64,000 nt of DNA from Ypsolopha sequella (Eukaryota > Arthropoda > Insecta > Lepidoptera > Ypsolophidae): assembly GCA_934047225.1 (NCBI GenBank), contig OW203984.1:2427201-2491200 (forward strand), written 5' to 3'. Both the position numbers and the translations under genes were made by a program. Positions 20,807 through 32,032 of the stretch are shown here, piece after piece. Below the pieces are notes generated by a model. That model saw only the letters and a list, made by a program, of their open reading frames with translations, had not been told where the DNA came from and ran no database searches. The stretch's first letter is position 1; every line of letters starts with the position of its first letter.

Positions 20807-22158
20807 CAAATTCAAATTCAAATAGTTTATTTTGCAAAGCAGGTATAGATATATACACTTTTTACACGTCAAATTTAATCTAATAAAGAAAATATATGTA
20901 ATAAAATAATAAATGTACATGAACTAAATTAAAGGTTTATTTAATTTATGTAGCAATATATTTACGATTAAAATGATAGGTAAAATATATATTATACAAG
21001 GTAAAATCCAATCAGCCGCCCGAACCCCTACCGGAGACCCGGCCAGGGACCAGGAACAAGGTTCAATGATCACCAACCGAGCCCCCAGCACGAATCCAGG
21101 CGGCCGACCAAATCCCATCCTATATACTACATACTAATAGGTTACATATATAATGTACATACTAATAGGTTACATATATAAAATACATGCCTACCTCCGC
21201 CCATTCGATTAGTCTTGCTAAGAAGAAGGGCAAGAAACTTAGCAAGATCATGTCTTTTTTTCAACATAAAACTTATACTATACAATATATGACTTAAATC
21301 TACTTTAATCAAGGGATAAGAAAATACAAGACAGCAGGAATTCAGGTTAATGAAAAAAGAAAAACATATATAACTTTGTCTACCTGTCTCATATAGTCCT
21401 TTTCCCTTTACAGTCTGTAATCAATGAATGTTTACACCTTAGAGGAATCATAAGTTAAGAAATTATACTATTTAATTAAATTATAACTTACTATCATTAT
21501 CACTGTAACACCATGCTTCACTATCATCCAAATATTCATTTAGTTTGTAATATGCCTTTTTCAATAGGCCCTGCTTAATATACAGTTTAAACTTATTCTC
21601 TGACAAAGTAAGGACCTCCTTTGGAAGTTTACTGTAAAATCTTATACCATGTCCTACAAAAGAGGTACTCACCTTAGCGAGTCTGATCTTTGGAAGAGCC
21701 AGTTTATGCTTATTTCTGGTTTCCTTACTATGTTGCTTACCAAGCCTTGGGAAAGACTCAACATTTTTTCTGACATATCTAAGGACTTGGTAAATATATC
21801 CACATGGAACCGTTAATATATTAATTTCTTTGAACTTTTCTCTTAATGAATCCCGGTGCTTCATATTATAAATAGCCGGAATTGCTCTCTTCTGCAAAAC
21901 AAAGACTGCGTCTGTATCCGCGGCTCTACCCCATAACAGCATGCCGTATGACATAATGCTGTGAAAGTAACTAAAATAGACTAGTCTAGCAGTGTCTACA
22001 TCAGTAATTTGTCTCATGCGTCTAACAGCGTATGCGGCCGAACTAAGTCTACCACATAGGGCTTCTATGTGGGGACCCCACTGAAGACGAGAGTCTACCG
22101 TAATGCCTAAAAACTTAGTTTCGTTAACTAACTCCAGCTTAGACCCCTGCAAAAGCAA
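20807..22158 (-). mobile_element. 5'-truncated LINE with 3'UTR
   Basis: On the - strand the ORF at 22158-21481 is followed by a 3'UTR that ends at a TTTGAATTTGAATTTG terminus near 20807. The last 200 bp recur at 52771-52972 inside BCKDHB, so the terminus is defined by two copies. Only the RT C-terminal region remains. Confidence 0.8.
21481..22158 (-). pseudogene. LINE reverse transcriptase C-terminal fragment (225 codons)
   Basis: The frame begins within the RT (KLELVNETKFLGITVDSRLQ) and continues through QKRAIPAIYNMKHRDSLREK to KLPKEVLTLSENKFKLYIKQ and a normal C-terminus. FLGITVD..L.W..HI and QKRAIR-like helices are typical of the thumb region of Jockey-group LINEs. The YxDD active site is missing because the copy is 5'-truncated, so it cannot act alone. 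Confidence 0.8.
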
Positions 22159-23629
22159 TTACGCAACGAATTACCTAGTTAAGTTTTGATTATTATTTTT
22201 AACAGTTGGGGAAATTTTTTATCGGCCTTAGTTTAACTTTTGCAATATTGTTCAGAGTAAATACTTATATCGCTGTTAATTTCCTGAATAAACAAAATAA
22301 AAAAGTCCAAACCGGAACTCGCTAGGACTAGCGGTTCAGGAGATATGGCCGATCAAGATGACGCAGCCTGTACCAAGTGTCAAAAATGTTTTTAAATTTT
22401 TTTTAGGTAAAAATCGGCAATATGGTCCATTTTCTAGGCTAGCTTCTAAAGAAAGAAACTAGATGGCGCGCTCTAGACTTACCATAAACTCGCTCTACAG
22501 GACTTACAAAACATGATCTCCTGTCTGCATATGCTATTAATATTTGCCTTTTCTAAAGATAAAACCAAAATTTCTTGCTGTCAGTCAGTCACAGTCGGTC
22601 AACACAACATTAAATTCTATGCCTTTGCTGCGTTTGTTTTGATACCTTTAATTTTTTTCTGATAACATCATCTAACAATACTACCTGGTACCGAATATCT
22701 GGACACCGATTTCTACTACGAATAATAATTCTCTAGAAGCGTAACTAAGCCCAAAAAATGGTTCCACGAAATAGAACCCGCGGATGGCGGGGCTTACGCT
22801 AAATAGGGACAGCGCGGCCCGCCCGCCAGTTCGTCATACATAACACATCGAGTCGTGTGTTTGTGCCGCGGTTAGTTTCGATTGTGCTTATTTTTGTGTT
22901 TTTGCGCTAGGTATTTGATTTTACAAATATACCTTCGTGTGTCGTGAAGTGGTGTACAGATCGTCAATAAAGTCGTGAAATAAATAGGAGCGCCACTTTC
23001 TTTGCCAAAACAGAATTGATCCTGAGATCTTTTGTATGGCGAAATCAGGTGTTACCAGTAAAAGCAATTTTTGTTCTATTTCATGAGTTTTAGACAAGCT
23101 ATAAAAGCCATACGAATATAAAAAATACTGGAATCACCTTTCATAAGTATGTAAATAAATATTTTGAAAACTATACTTGACGACTCTGGAAAGTGTTATG
23201 CAACAAGTACCTATGATTCTTTTTTCTATTTATCTATACGTTTCATATGGTGTACTCAGATAAAACATTTTCATTTTAAGTACCTTTTAAGAATGCTGTT
23301 ATGCATTAGTACAACAGTTTTCATTACCACAGTTTCCCGGCAAATGAAATCCAGCGTGAAAAATGGATAACCGCGGTCCGTTTGGAAAGAAATGAATCTG
23401 ATTGTGTTAGCAACACAAGACGACGGAGTTATCAATTTGATAACATGCAAATATAGTAAAAAATGCAGCATACTCTTTCGATATGAGGATCTACATGATT
23501 ATTAAGAAAGTCGCCGTTTCCTATTTGTACTGTAATTTTTTATTTCAATTTTAAAATTTCCAGTTATTTTCTTACTTAATTCCTTATAAATAATTACTAT
23601 TATTTTATTAATTTTTCAGGTAGCTACTC
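22159..23629. other. Intergenic DNA with a GC-rich, promoter-like patch
   Basis: No exon can be supported. Around 22780-22900 the base content rises sharply (CGCGGATGGCGGGGC, GCGCGGCCCGCCCGCC), followed by AATAAAGTCGTGAAATAAATA at about 22966. This might be an LTR-like or first-exon sequence, but I find no partner repeat. Confidence 0.35.
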
Positions 23630-23758
23630 CTAGATTGATGGATGAGGAAGAGGCGAAAGAGGTGTGTCAGGACAGTAGCAGATGGAGATGCAGATGGATG
23701 GATCTGTAGTCTCTGTCTACCCCTATGGGAGACAAGCGTTAGTATATGTATGTATGTA
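23630..23758 (+). mobile_element. LINE 3' end with ATGT tail
   Basis: The motif AGCAGATGGA...GTAGTCTCTGTCTACCCCTA then TGGGAGACAAGCG is the same LINE terminus as at 37965-38065, here with a (TATG)n tail. The short LTR element is inserted in the tail. Confidence 0.7.
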
Positions 23759-23765
23759 TGGTTAC

Positions 23766-23917
23766 TATGGCGGCACGTCTACACGTTTGCCGCATTCCTT
23801 TTAGATATCAATGATCACGTATAATTAAGTATAAATAAGGATTCATCTTTCGTCAATAGATATGACACACTTAACCATCTAACTGGTAGTAACTATTTAT
23901 TTTATACCGCCCCCAAA
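23766..23917 (+). repeat. 5' LTR of the short element
   Basis: The LTR starts TATGGCGGCACGTCTACACG and ends TATACCGCCCCCAAA. Confidence 0.9.
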
Positions 23918-24017
23918 TTGGTGACCCCGACGTCTGAACAAAGCAACCCGACGTGAACACCAGGAAAACCCGACTGGAACATTATCGCCGGGGACACGGC
24001 GTGGTCCCCGGGCGCAT

Positions 24018-24300
24018 GGCGACACCCAACTTGAACTGGACGTAATCACCGGGAACCCGCCACCACCTCACCCCGGACGCACGGCGACACCCAAACTTGA
24101 ACTGGACGAATCACCGGTAACCCGCCACCACCTCACCCTGGACGCACGGCGACACCCAAACTTGAACTGGACGAATCACCGGTAACCCGCCACCACCTCA
24201 CCCCGGACGCACGGCGCTATACTAATTGACTGCATCGTCTGTAACCCGCCACCACCGATCCCCGGGCGCACGGCGCAATACAAATTGACTTCATCGCCTG
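24018..24300 (+). repeat. 65-bp tandem repeats inside the short LTR element
   Basis: Units begin at GGCGACAC/GGCGC.A at 24018, 24083, 24148, 24213 and 24272 (spacing 65, 65, 65, 59). They share AACCCGCCACCACC and GGACGCACGG. They sit right after the primer-binding site, where a packaging signal would be expected. Confidence 0.85.
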
Positions 24301-25214
24301 CATCACGACACGGCAAAAATGCAATTCAACAAAAATACAGCAGCACGGTCACGGTAACTATCGACGCAGCACTCAGCGGAATGCATTCATCAGCGTTATT
24401 CGTCATGATCAAGGCCAAGAAACATCAACAAAATTCTATGGTAATATAATGGAGAAAACTAAACACACTGTGCTGAAAAAGTGGTATAAGTTTTTGTACG
24501 GGCAAACAAAAACTCCAGCAGCCAAATCTTCGCAGTACAAACAAAACAAGTTCTTCAACACTCGCGCAGCAGCCAGCACTTTTCGAGCTTAACCAGACCA
24601 AATGCAGCCTTCATAGCTTCTTGGTCCTACAGCTCACCCTTATCACTCACTCACTGTGGACTAACTACACAGAAGACACTCGTCTTCAGCAGCACCGCTC
24701 ATCTCGACTCACTGTGGATTAGAGCAAACTAACTGCACAGAAGACACTCATCTTCAGCAGCACCGCTCGTCTCAACTTAACGAAGACTGGAGCAACCTGG
24801 CAAATGCAAGCAACCTCGCGCTATGACTACTTCCTCATCGAATCTTGGTATCAGAAAACGAGACCAAGCATTGAGAAGATATGAGAACAATTAAATCAAA
24901 GGCTGTGAAGAATTAAAAGGTGTAAAATATTTTTGGGTGCCATGACGTCAACTTCTATAGAAATAATTTTATAAACGCTGTAAAGAAGCGATTTGTGACC
25001 AGTGCTTACAAAAATGTATACTATGTTGTTATAACTTACAAACGCAATATTTGTACTATTATAGTAAAGTGGTCATTTTACGCACGGTGTGCTATAAATA
25101 TTATTTCAGCATGTTCTATTGCAAATTTTGTATTTGATATCTATTGTTAATTTTTTATTGTTTAGGCAAATTTTTATTAATATGTTTTATTTCATTTTGT
25201 TGAGGGGGGAGTAT

Positions 25215-25366
25215 TATGGCGGCACGTCTACACGTTTTCCGCATTCCTTTTAGATATCAATAATCACGTATAATTAAGTATAAATAAGGATTCATCTTTC
25301 GTCAATAGATATTACATACTTAACCATCAAACAGGCAGTAACCACTTATTTTATACCGCCCCCAAA
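25215..25366 (+). repeat. 3' LTR of the short element
   Basis: This LTR has the same ends as the 5' LTR and follows the polypurine tract at 25201-25211. Confidence 0.9.
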
Positions 25367-25371
25367 GTTAC

Positions 25372-26012
25372 TCCATCACAAGCAAATGGGTAGAGTTATT
25401 GATGTATATTTTTGTATTGTAAGAAAAACTTAATTTAAAACTTTTATGCTAAGTATGTACAATATTAGTTTATTTATTTTCATTAAGTCATTAAATTTTT
25501 TTTATTAACGGCTATCTGTATGATCTCTGCTTAAAAGCCATTATTCTTTCTGTACCTAATAAAGCATAACCCTTAAATGCATCTTTGGTCGAAAACGGCA
25601 CAAAAGAATTTTTATTTATTATTTACATAATTTTATGTAAAAATTTATAATTATATGATTGTATGACCTAAAAATATGTTTGGCAACAACTTAATTTTTT
25701 TTTAATTTAAAATTCATTCATTTATTTTCCTTTGTTTTTTTTTTTTATTTTGCCGCATTTTGGCGGGAAAATCGTTAAAGAGAGCTTTTGGAAAAAAATC
25801 GAAAATATTGTGCTTGCATATATATTTTTATAGTTTTTTGATATTAAAGTCACAAAGAGTTCAGCTTTACAAGTACCCAATAAAAAAAAGATGAATTTAA
25901 ATTTTTATCGCAAATTAAATTTGTTTTTTTTTTCCTTGTTTTTACTTTGTTGATTTATAGTAGATTTAATTATTAGTTAAAATAGCTGTATCTGTAGTGA
26001 ACTGGCAGTGCT
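25372..26012. other. AT-rich DNA upstream of a LINE ORF
   Basis: No gene is visible. It may include the 5'UTR of the LINE that starts at about 26013, but I see no ORF1 and no clear LINE 5' border. Confidence 0.4.
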
Positions 26013-28882
26013 GTGGCGGTCTCATTAGTTTTGGTTTGCCATTTTGATTTTACTCACTATAGTTTATCTTACAAATTGTATCTAAGTAATATCATACGTT
26101 TATTTTATTATATTTTTTTTTTTCAACTTTATTTTATATATTTATATTTAATGGATTTATCATATAATTCCGAACTATTTTATTCTTTGGATTCCAATGA
26201 CTCGTTTTCTGATGCCCTTGATGGTGTTCCTATTCATCTCGGCGATTTGCTCCACAATACTTTCTCGTCACAAAATAAAAATCTCAACATTTGCCATATA
26301 AATGCTCAAAGTATTTGTGGTCACTATGCTGAATGTCTTGCAACCTTTACCAGTAATAATATCCACGCTTGCCTGGTATCGGAGTCACATTTGAAACCGA
26401 CAATTCCCTCTACTTCTGTAGCTATTCCTGGATACGTGTTGATTAGGAATGATCGAACTGGTGCAGGTGCGGGTGGAGTTGCAATCTATCTACGTTCAGA
26501 TATTAAGTATACTATCTTGTCTCGCTCTTCCCCTGAATATAACCGGTCTAAGCCAACGATGGAATATATTTTCATCGAGCTTGATTTTATTACAACAAAA
26601 TTTTTACTTGGAGTTGCGTACCCACCCCCCACAATTGACTATTTCGATACGTTAGAGAACTTGCTCTCTACTTATATACCTCTATATGAACATTCCTTAT
26701 TCATGGGCGATTTTAATACTAACCTTCTTGTTGATGATGCTCGTTCGCGCAAGCTTCAGACCTTGACAACTTCTGTCAATGTCACTATAATGGATCTTGC
26801 TGCAACACATCATGTGGGTGATTCCCATACCCTTCTTGATCTCATTCTTACCCCTAATCCCGACCGGATCTTATGCCATGGCCAATTCACAGCGTCTGGC
26901 TTCTCTCGTCATGATCTCATTTATGCCTCTTATAGGCTAAAAATCCCAAAATCCAAGCCCAAAATTTCTTTTCGACGTAACTTTGCAAGTATGGACAGAG
27001 ATAAATTGTTAGTTGATGCAAAAGCTATTGATTGGTCATTTTTCGAAAATCTTGACAATATAAATGACAAGCTTGTGGCCTTTAATAAAACCATCACTGA
27101 ACTTTACGATGTCCACGCTCCAGTCCACATGGTTCGGTTGAAACGTGCTCCCACGCCGTGGCTTACGGATGAAGTTCGTAAACTTATGGCTAGGCGAGAC
27201 AGTCTCAGGCGAAAGCATAAAAAGAACCCCACGGAATGCAACTGGGAAAGGTTTAAGACTGCTCGAAATCGGTGCAACCAGATGGTTAGGAATTCCAAAC
27301 GAAATCATATTCATTCCTCTATCGAACAATGTAATCCCAACAATATTTGGCACTTTCTACGTTCCTTGGGCTTTGGTAAGTGTCGACAAAACCTTAACCC
27401 GTCTTTGGATAAGGATGGTCTAAATCGACACTTTTCAACCCCTCCCCACACTATTAATGCCGCACTTAAGGAAGCCACCATCCAAAAAATCTTATCTATT
27501 CCCCCTTCTCCTAATCCTATGTTTTCCTTTTCACCAGTTTCTGTTTCCGATATTGAAAAAATCATTCTCTCCATTCCAAGCAATGCTGTTGGACCTGATA
27601 GTATTGGCCGTGACCTACTCCTTCCTATCCTTAACAATATTCTTCCTGCTATTACCCATATCATCAACTTTTCCCTGTCATCCAATACTTTTCCTGCCCT
27701 ATGGAAACTTGCCTACATGGTCCCAGTCCCCAAAACATCTGATCCAACAGAGTTCAAGCACTATCGACCAATTTCTATACTTCCATTTCTTTCCAAAGTG
27801 CTTGAACGCGTTGCTCATCGTCAATTCTCGTATTACCTCCACTGTCACAAACTACTAAATCCTCTTCAGTCGGGATTTCGTCCATCCCACAGTACAAGTA
27901 CTGCACTCATTAAAATCACTGATGACATTCGTGAAGCCATGGACGATAGGCGGCTAACTATCCTAACCCTTCTTGATTTTAGTAGCGCGTTTAATTGCGT
28001 AGACCATGATATCCTTATCGCTATCCTCCGTTCTCTCAACTTATCGGATGCAGCTGCTGAGTGGTTTCAATCATACCTCTGTGGGCGTAAACAACGTATA
28101 CGTATTGATGACACTTACTCCGAGTGGTGTGACATTACCGCTGGGGTCCCACAGGGAGGTGTACTTTCTCCATTACTATTTTCTGTATTTATCAATACTC
28201 TTGTTTCCGTGGTCTTTTTCTGTTCATATCATATGTATGCCGATGACCTTCAGTTATACTTGTCCTGTAAGCAAGATGGCTTACCGGATTCCATACACAA
28301 GCTCACTTCCGATCTTGATCGGATCAGTGAGTGGACGAAGGAATTCGGCCTACTTGTAAACCCATCTAAGACGCAGGTGATGGTTGTTGGTAGTAGAGCT
28401 CTGATTGACAGAACTGATATCTCCACTCTACCTCCAGTCTGCTTCAGTGGCTCCCCACTTACATACTGCAAATCTGTCAAAAATTTGGGGCTTCACATTT
28501 CTAATAATATGTCCTGGGACTTGCAGGTTGCACAAATAAGCAAAAAGATATTTGCCTCAATGCACTCACTAAAACGCATGCAAAAATTTCTTCCATACTC
28601 TGCCAAGGTTACATTAGTCAATTCTCTTTTGCTTCCTATTATAGATTACGCTGATGTGAGTTATCCTGATCTTACAGAAGAACTTTTAAGAACTTTTAAA
28701 CAAGTTAGATCGTCTCCTAAATCTCTGTATCAGATACATCTTCGGATTGCGCAAATACGATCATGTCTCTCAATTTCGTCTCCAGCTAAACTGGCTCAAT
28801 ATCCGCTACCGAAGGAACTCACACATCGTCTCACTTCTCTATAATGCTCTCAATAGCCCATTTTCTCCTCCCTATCTTCGAG
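26013..28882 (+). mobile_element. CR1/Jockey-group LINE, 5' part (split by BEL)
   Basis: This LINE carries an endonuclease-RT ORF and is cut by the BEL element at 28883-28887 (TSD ACCGG). The rest of its ORF and its 3'UTR lie at 36568-37121. No ORF1 is seen, so it is either 5'-truncated or of a single-ORF type. Confidence 0.9.
26151..28844 (+). pseudogene. LINE endonuclease-reverse transcriptase ORF, frameshifted near the end
   Basis: An upstream frame opens at 26013, but the ATG at 26151 (MDLSYNSELF) is a better start because the preceding codons are hydrophobic AT-rich noise. The AP-like endonuclease shows NICHINAQS, LVSESHLK, MGDFNTN and SRHDLI. The RT shows KHYRPISILPFLSK, LLDFSSAFNCVDH, GVPQGGVLSPLL and MYADDLQLY, so all core catalytic residues are present. 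Near 28690-28710 the frame shifts: the expected C-terminal block (FGLRKYDH, FRLQLNW, SLLYNAL) continues in the next frame up to the BEL insertion. The family makes RNA-primed copies of itself by target-primed reverse transcription. This copy is doubly broken. Confidence 0.88.
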
Positions 28883-28887
28883 ACCGG

Positions 28888-29314
28888 TGTTCACGCTACC
28901 AGCGTGACGTTCGCGCATGTGCATGACTAATTTTCGCGGCGCAGCGCTGGCGCCACCTGGCGACACAATGGACTCGTGCGCTGGCGCCAACCCGCGGTTC
29001 ACTCACTCTGTTTCGCCGCAACCGTCGACCGAACGATACGTGTGTACACACATTCGCGCCGCCACAACCAATATCGTGTACCCATCAGTGCAGTGTTCTA
29101 ACAGTGTTGTGTTCACGTTACCACGAACCAAGACATTCAATACATCCTACTCATCCAAGACGCCAGCTCCATCAGCCCAACAAGAAGGTTCAGCTCGTCA
29201 GCGCATTCGTCGGCTCGCCCACCAACATACAAAGCAGGTCAGTTTACCCACAAATTTCCAATCAATACCTACTCAAATCCCATCAGCTCTGCATTCCTGT
29301 AGCCAGCGGTTACA
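28888..29314 (+). repeat. BEL 5' LTR
   Basis: Starts TGTTCACGCTACCAGCGTGA and ends CCAGCGGTTACA. The first 20 bases hold a small palindrome, CACGCTACCAGCGTG. The sequence after the LTR, TTTTGGACCTTCGAGCCGG, is the probable primer-binding region. Confidence 0.95.
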
Positions 29315-30415
29315 TTTTGGACCTTCGAGCCGGTAGTGACCAAATTTTTGGTCACTTCGAGCCGTGAAACCCCGGCCCCCCCAGCCCCTCGATTTACTAC
29401 AGTCCATTTTCACATTTTGATAAAACATATTACGAACCGTTACTGAACCAGCCCCCGTCGATTTACTACAGTCCATTTTCACCCGGTTACATATTTTGCC
29501 CCCTTTCCCGGCAAAAAAATATTTTGTGGTCTCGAATACCTATTGCGGGTAGGTAATTAGAACCGCCGCCGCCTAGAACATTCCATTTATCGGTATAGAA
29601 CCGGCCCCCCCCCGCCCCTTTACAGAATAAACTCATTTTCATCCCGTTTGTTATTATTATTCAGCTCAGATAACATAATTATATCCATTCAGCCCAATTG
29701 TTTATTACAGTCCACTATACTTCTTTATTAAACCCAAATTTTACGAGATTTTGCGAGATATTTTTTCGGTGCGAGTATAAATTTGCTTTATTTCGTGCAT
29801 TTACGTAAGTTACGCACATACGTAAAACCCACGTATACATAAATTATTACGTTACCAAAGCTTTATTTGCATCATTGGATTGTCCGCTCATTTAGATCCG
29901 ATTTCTGCGAGGTAAATACATTCTTTGTTTGTTTACGCGTTCGAGGCAGTAGGTAGGTATTTTATTCTATAAATAGAATAGCATTTAGTTTCGTGTAAGC
30001 GGGAAGTAACATAATAACATAAGAGTGAACAAGGTCATCAGCCCTTTTCGATATTTTATGTTACGGTAATCTTGTGTTACGGTAATAGTTTTCCGAACAG
30101 TTTTATCCTGTTATTGTCTGCTTTTTAACCGAGTGCATATAGCAGAAATATAGTAAATTTTTTTTTTGTTTTTTCATCTCATCTCTGCTCTTATTGTTTA
30201 TGGTACACATATAGGGTGTTCCACGTTGGTTTATCAGCTCATATACAGGTTGTTTAAAAAAAAAATTTTTTTTTTTTTTTTTCTTCTCTGTCGTGTTTAT
30301 TTTCCGTGTTCCGTTTGAACATAGTTTTTGTTACTTCGGCCCGCGCAAGTTACAAGCTATCCGCACGTTAGAGTTAGTAACGCTCAAGTTTTAATAACTC
30401 ATTTTCAACACTAAA
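29315..30415 (+). other. BEL leader (5'UTR, packaging region)
   Basis: A 1.1-kb untranslated leader lies between the LTR and the first gag ATG. ATTTACTACAGTCCATTTTC occurs twice (about 29392 and 29462), and CAGTCCA-type words occur again near 29710. C-rich runs alternate with AT-rich stretches. No ORF of note. Confidence 0.7.
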
Positions 30416-32032
30416 ATGCCTTCAAAGAAGCAAGCGGCCATATTTCGCGAAGCAGTTAAGGCTATTGCCAACTTGAAGGAAATAGGCGTAGCTGTCGTAG
30501 CGGGCGACAGAACTAAGTACTGTGTCGAAGATTTTACGGGACGGTATCTTAGACTAGAGGCGTACCGGAAGAAACTGGAGGATGTGTATTACGACATTCT
30601 TGAGGACGAGGATCTGCTCAAAGATACTGAGGCCGCTTATACGGTGAGTTATCAGACTGCGATAAATGACTACGAGGAGGTCGTAGTAGCATCCTAGCGG
30701 TTGAGTGTGGCATCAGCGCGTCCCGTCACAGCCTCTCCAGCCAGCCCAAGTACCTCAAGCCTATCGTCGACGGTCTTGCCCAAAATCTCAATGCCCAAAT
30801 TTTCGTCCAAAATAGAAGATTGGCCTTCTTTCATAGCCATCTTCCGGAGCCTCATTGGAGAAATGGCTACTGTTTCTGATGCCGTCAAGCATCATTATCT
30901 GCTCGGCTCTCTTACAGGTGAAGCACTCAGCATGGTGTCTCACCTTCAGCCCACTAATGAAAATTATGCCGTGGCAATGGAAATTCTCACCAGGCGCTAT
31001 GAGAACCGTCGTGTTCTCATAGATCGATTTGTGGATATAATTCTAGGGCTCCCACAAATTGACGCTCGTTCAAATGTCCGCGCTTTATTTTTAACACCGC
31101 TCATATCAGCGCAAAGCGCTCTTTTAAATTTAGATCTGCCCATGAAGGAGTCAGATTATGTCTTCGTATCTATAGTGGTACGAAAACTCCAAGGTGAGCT
31201 CCGTACTCTCTTCGAACGGAAGCACGGATCTCAGCCAACTCTGCCCACTCTGGCTAACCTCATTGAGTTCTTGGAAGAGCACGCACGCTGCAAAGAGAAT
31301 GAGTCAAAGGATGCTCCTTCTTCAGCACGGCTCGGCCCGTCAGAAAGGATCGCTCAGCTCAATAAGCTGCTTCAGCCCACTCGAGGTACTCCACGTCAGA
31401 CTTACCAGGCTCATCAAGAGTTCCGCCCCATAGTTCCGCTTAGGAGTCGGCAAGAATATCGCTCTCCTCAACCTGCTCCTCATAGGCCGTTCTTGGCATT
31501 CGGTGACGCCCTAACCTACTCGGCCCAACCGTCCTCATCATCCGCTCGTCAGCTAGTTTACTCGGCCCAATCATCCCCATCACCCACTCGCCAACAAAAT
31601 TATTCGGCTCAACCTTCTTCCCCTACTGGTGGTATGCCATGCCCATACTGCAGGAATAGGGGACACAAACTCATCGCATGCCCAGGATTTAATAACCAAC
31701 CGGTTCAAGGTCGGTGGGATTTTGTGAACTCACGCAACCGGTGCCGACGCTGTTTGGGTCCTCATTATGAGAACGAGTGCAGGTCTACACGTGCATGCAA
31801 GGAGTGTGGGCGGTCTGACCACCACACTTCACTGCATCGCCATGGGGCCATGTCTCCGACACGCTCATCTGCTCATTTGCTGCCTCCGTCTCTACGTGAG
31901 CAGCCCAGACAGCGCTCAGCGCATGAGCCTCAATACCATTCGGCACATGCTACACAGGCATATACGTCCCATCCCAACTCGCCCACTCAATCGCGATCGC
32001 CAAGTAGGTCTCGGGTAGGTAGTCAACAATGA
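30416..32032 (+). CDS. gag: BEL Gag region with an internal in-frame UAG
   Basis: The ATG at 30416 opens 93 codons ending in TAG (30695-30697). The same frame continues to TGA at 32030-32032. The second part shows a Gag domain of the DUF1759 type (MPKFSSKIEDWPSFIAIF ... LLGSLTGEALSMV) and two zinc knuckles (CPYCRNRGHKLIAC and CRRCLGPHYENEC), then a third Cys/His cluster (CKECGRSDHHTSLH). Gag assembles the particle and binds RNA through the knuckles. Without readthrough only the short N-terminal piece, or a product from a downstream start, would be made. The UAG may be a lesion or a programmed stop. The element's LTRs are almost identical, so little decay is expected. Confidence 0.85.

Larger units (their letters stand above)
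23766..25366. mobile_element. Non-autonomous short-LTR retrotransposon (TRIM/LARD-like)
   Basis: LTRs of 152 bp (23766-23917 and 25215-25366) flank a 1.3-kb non-coding interior. Target-site duplication GTTAC lies at 23761-23765 and 25367-25371. A primer-binding-type sequence TTGGTGACCCCGACG directly follows the 5' LTR, and a polypurine tract TGAGGGGGGAG precedes the 3' LTR. No gag or pol is present, so it would depend on another element's proteins. The LTRs differ at roughly ten positions, so the insertion is not recent. Confidence 0.9.

Noticed and set aside
27036..28480. Short ORFs on both strands inside the LINE ORF
   Set aside because: They are shadows of the endonuclease-RT frame, which carries all the catalytic motifs.
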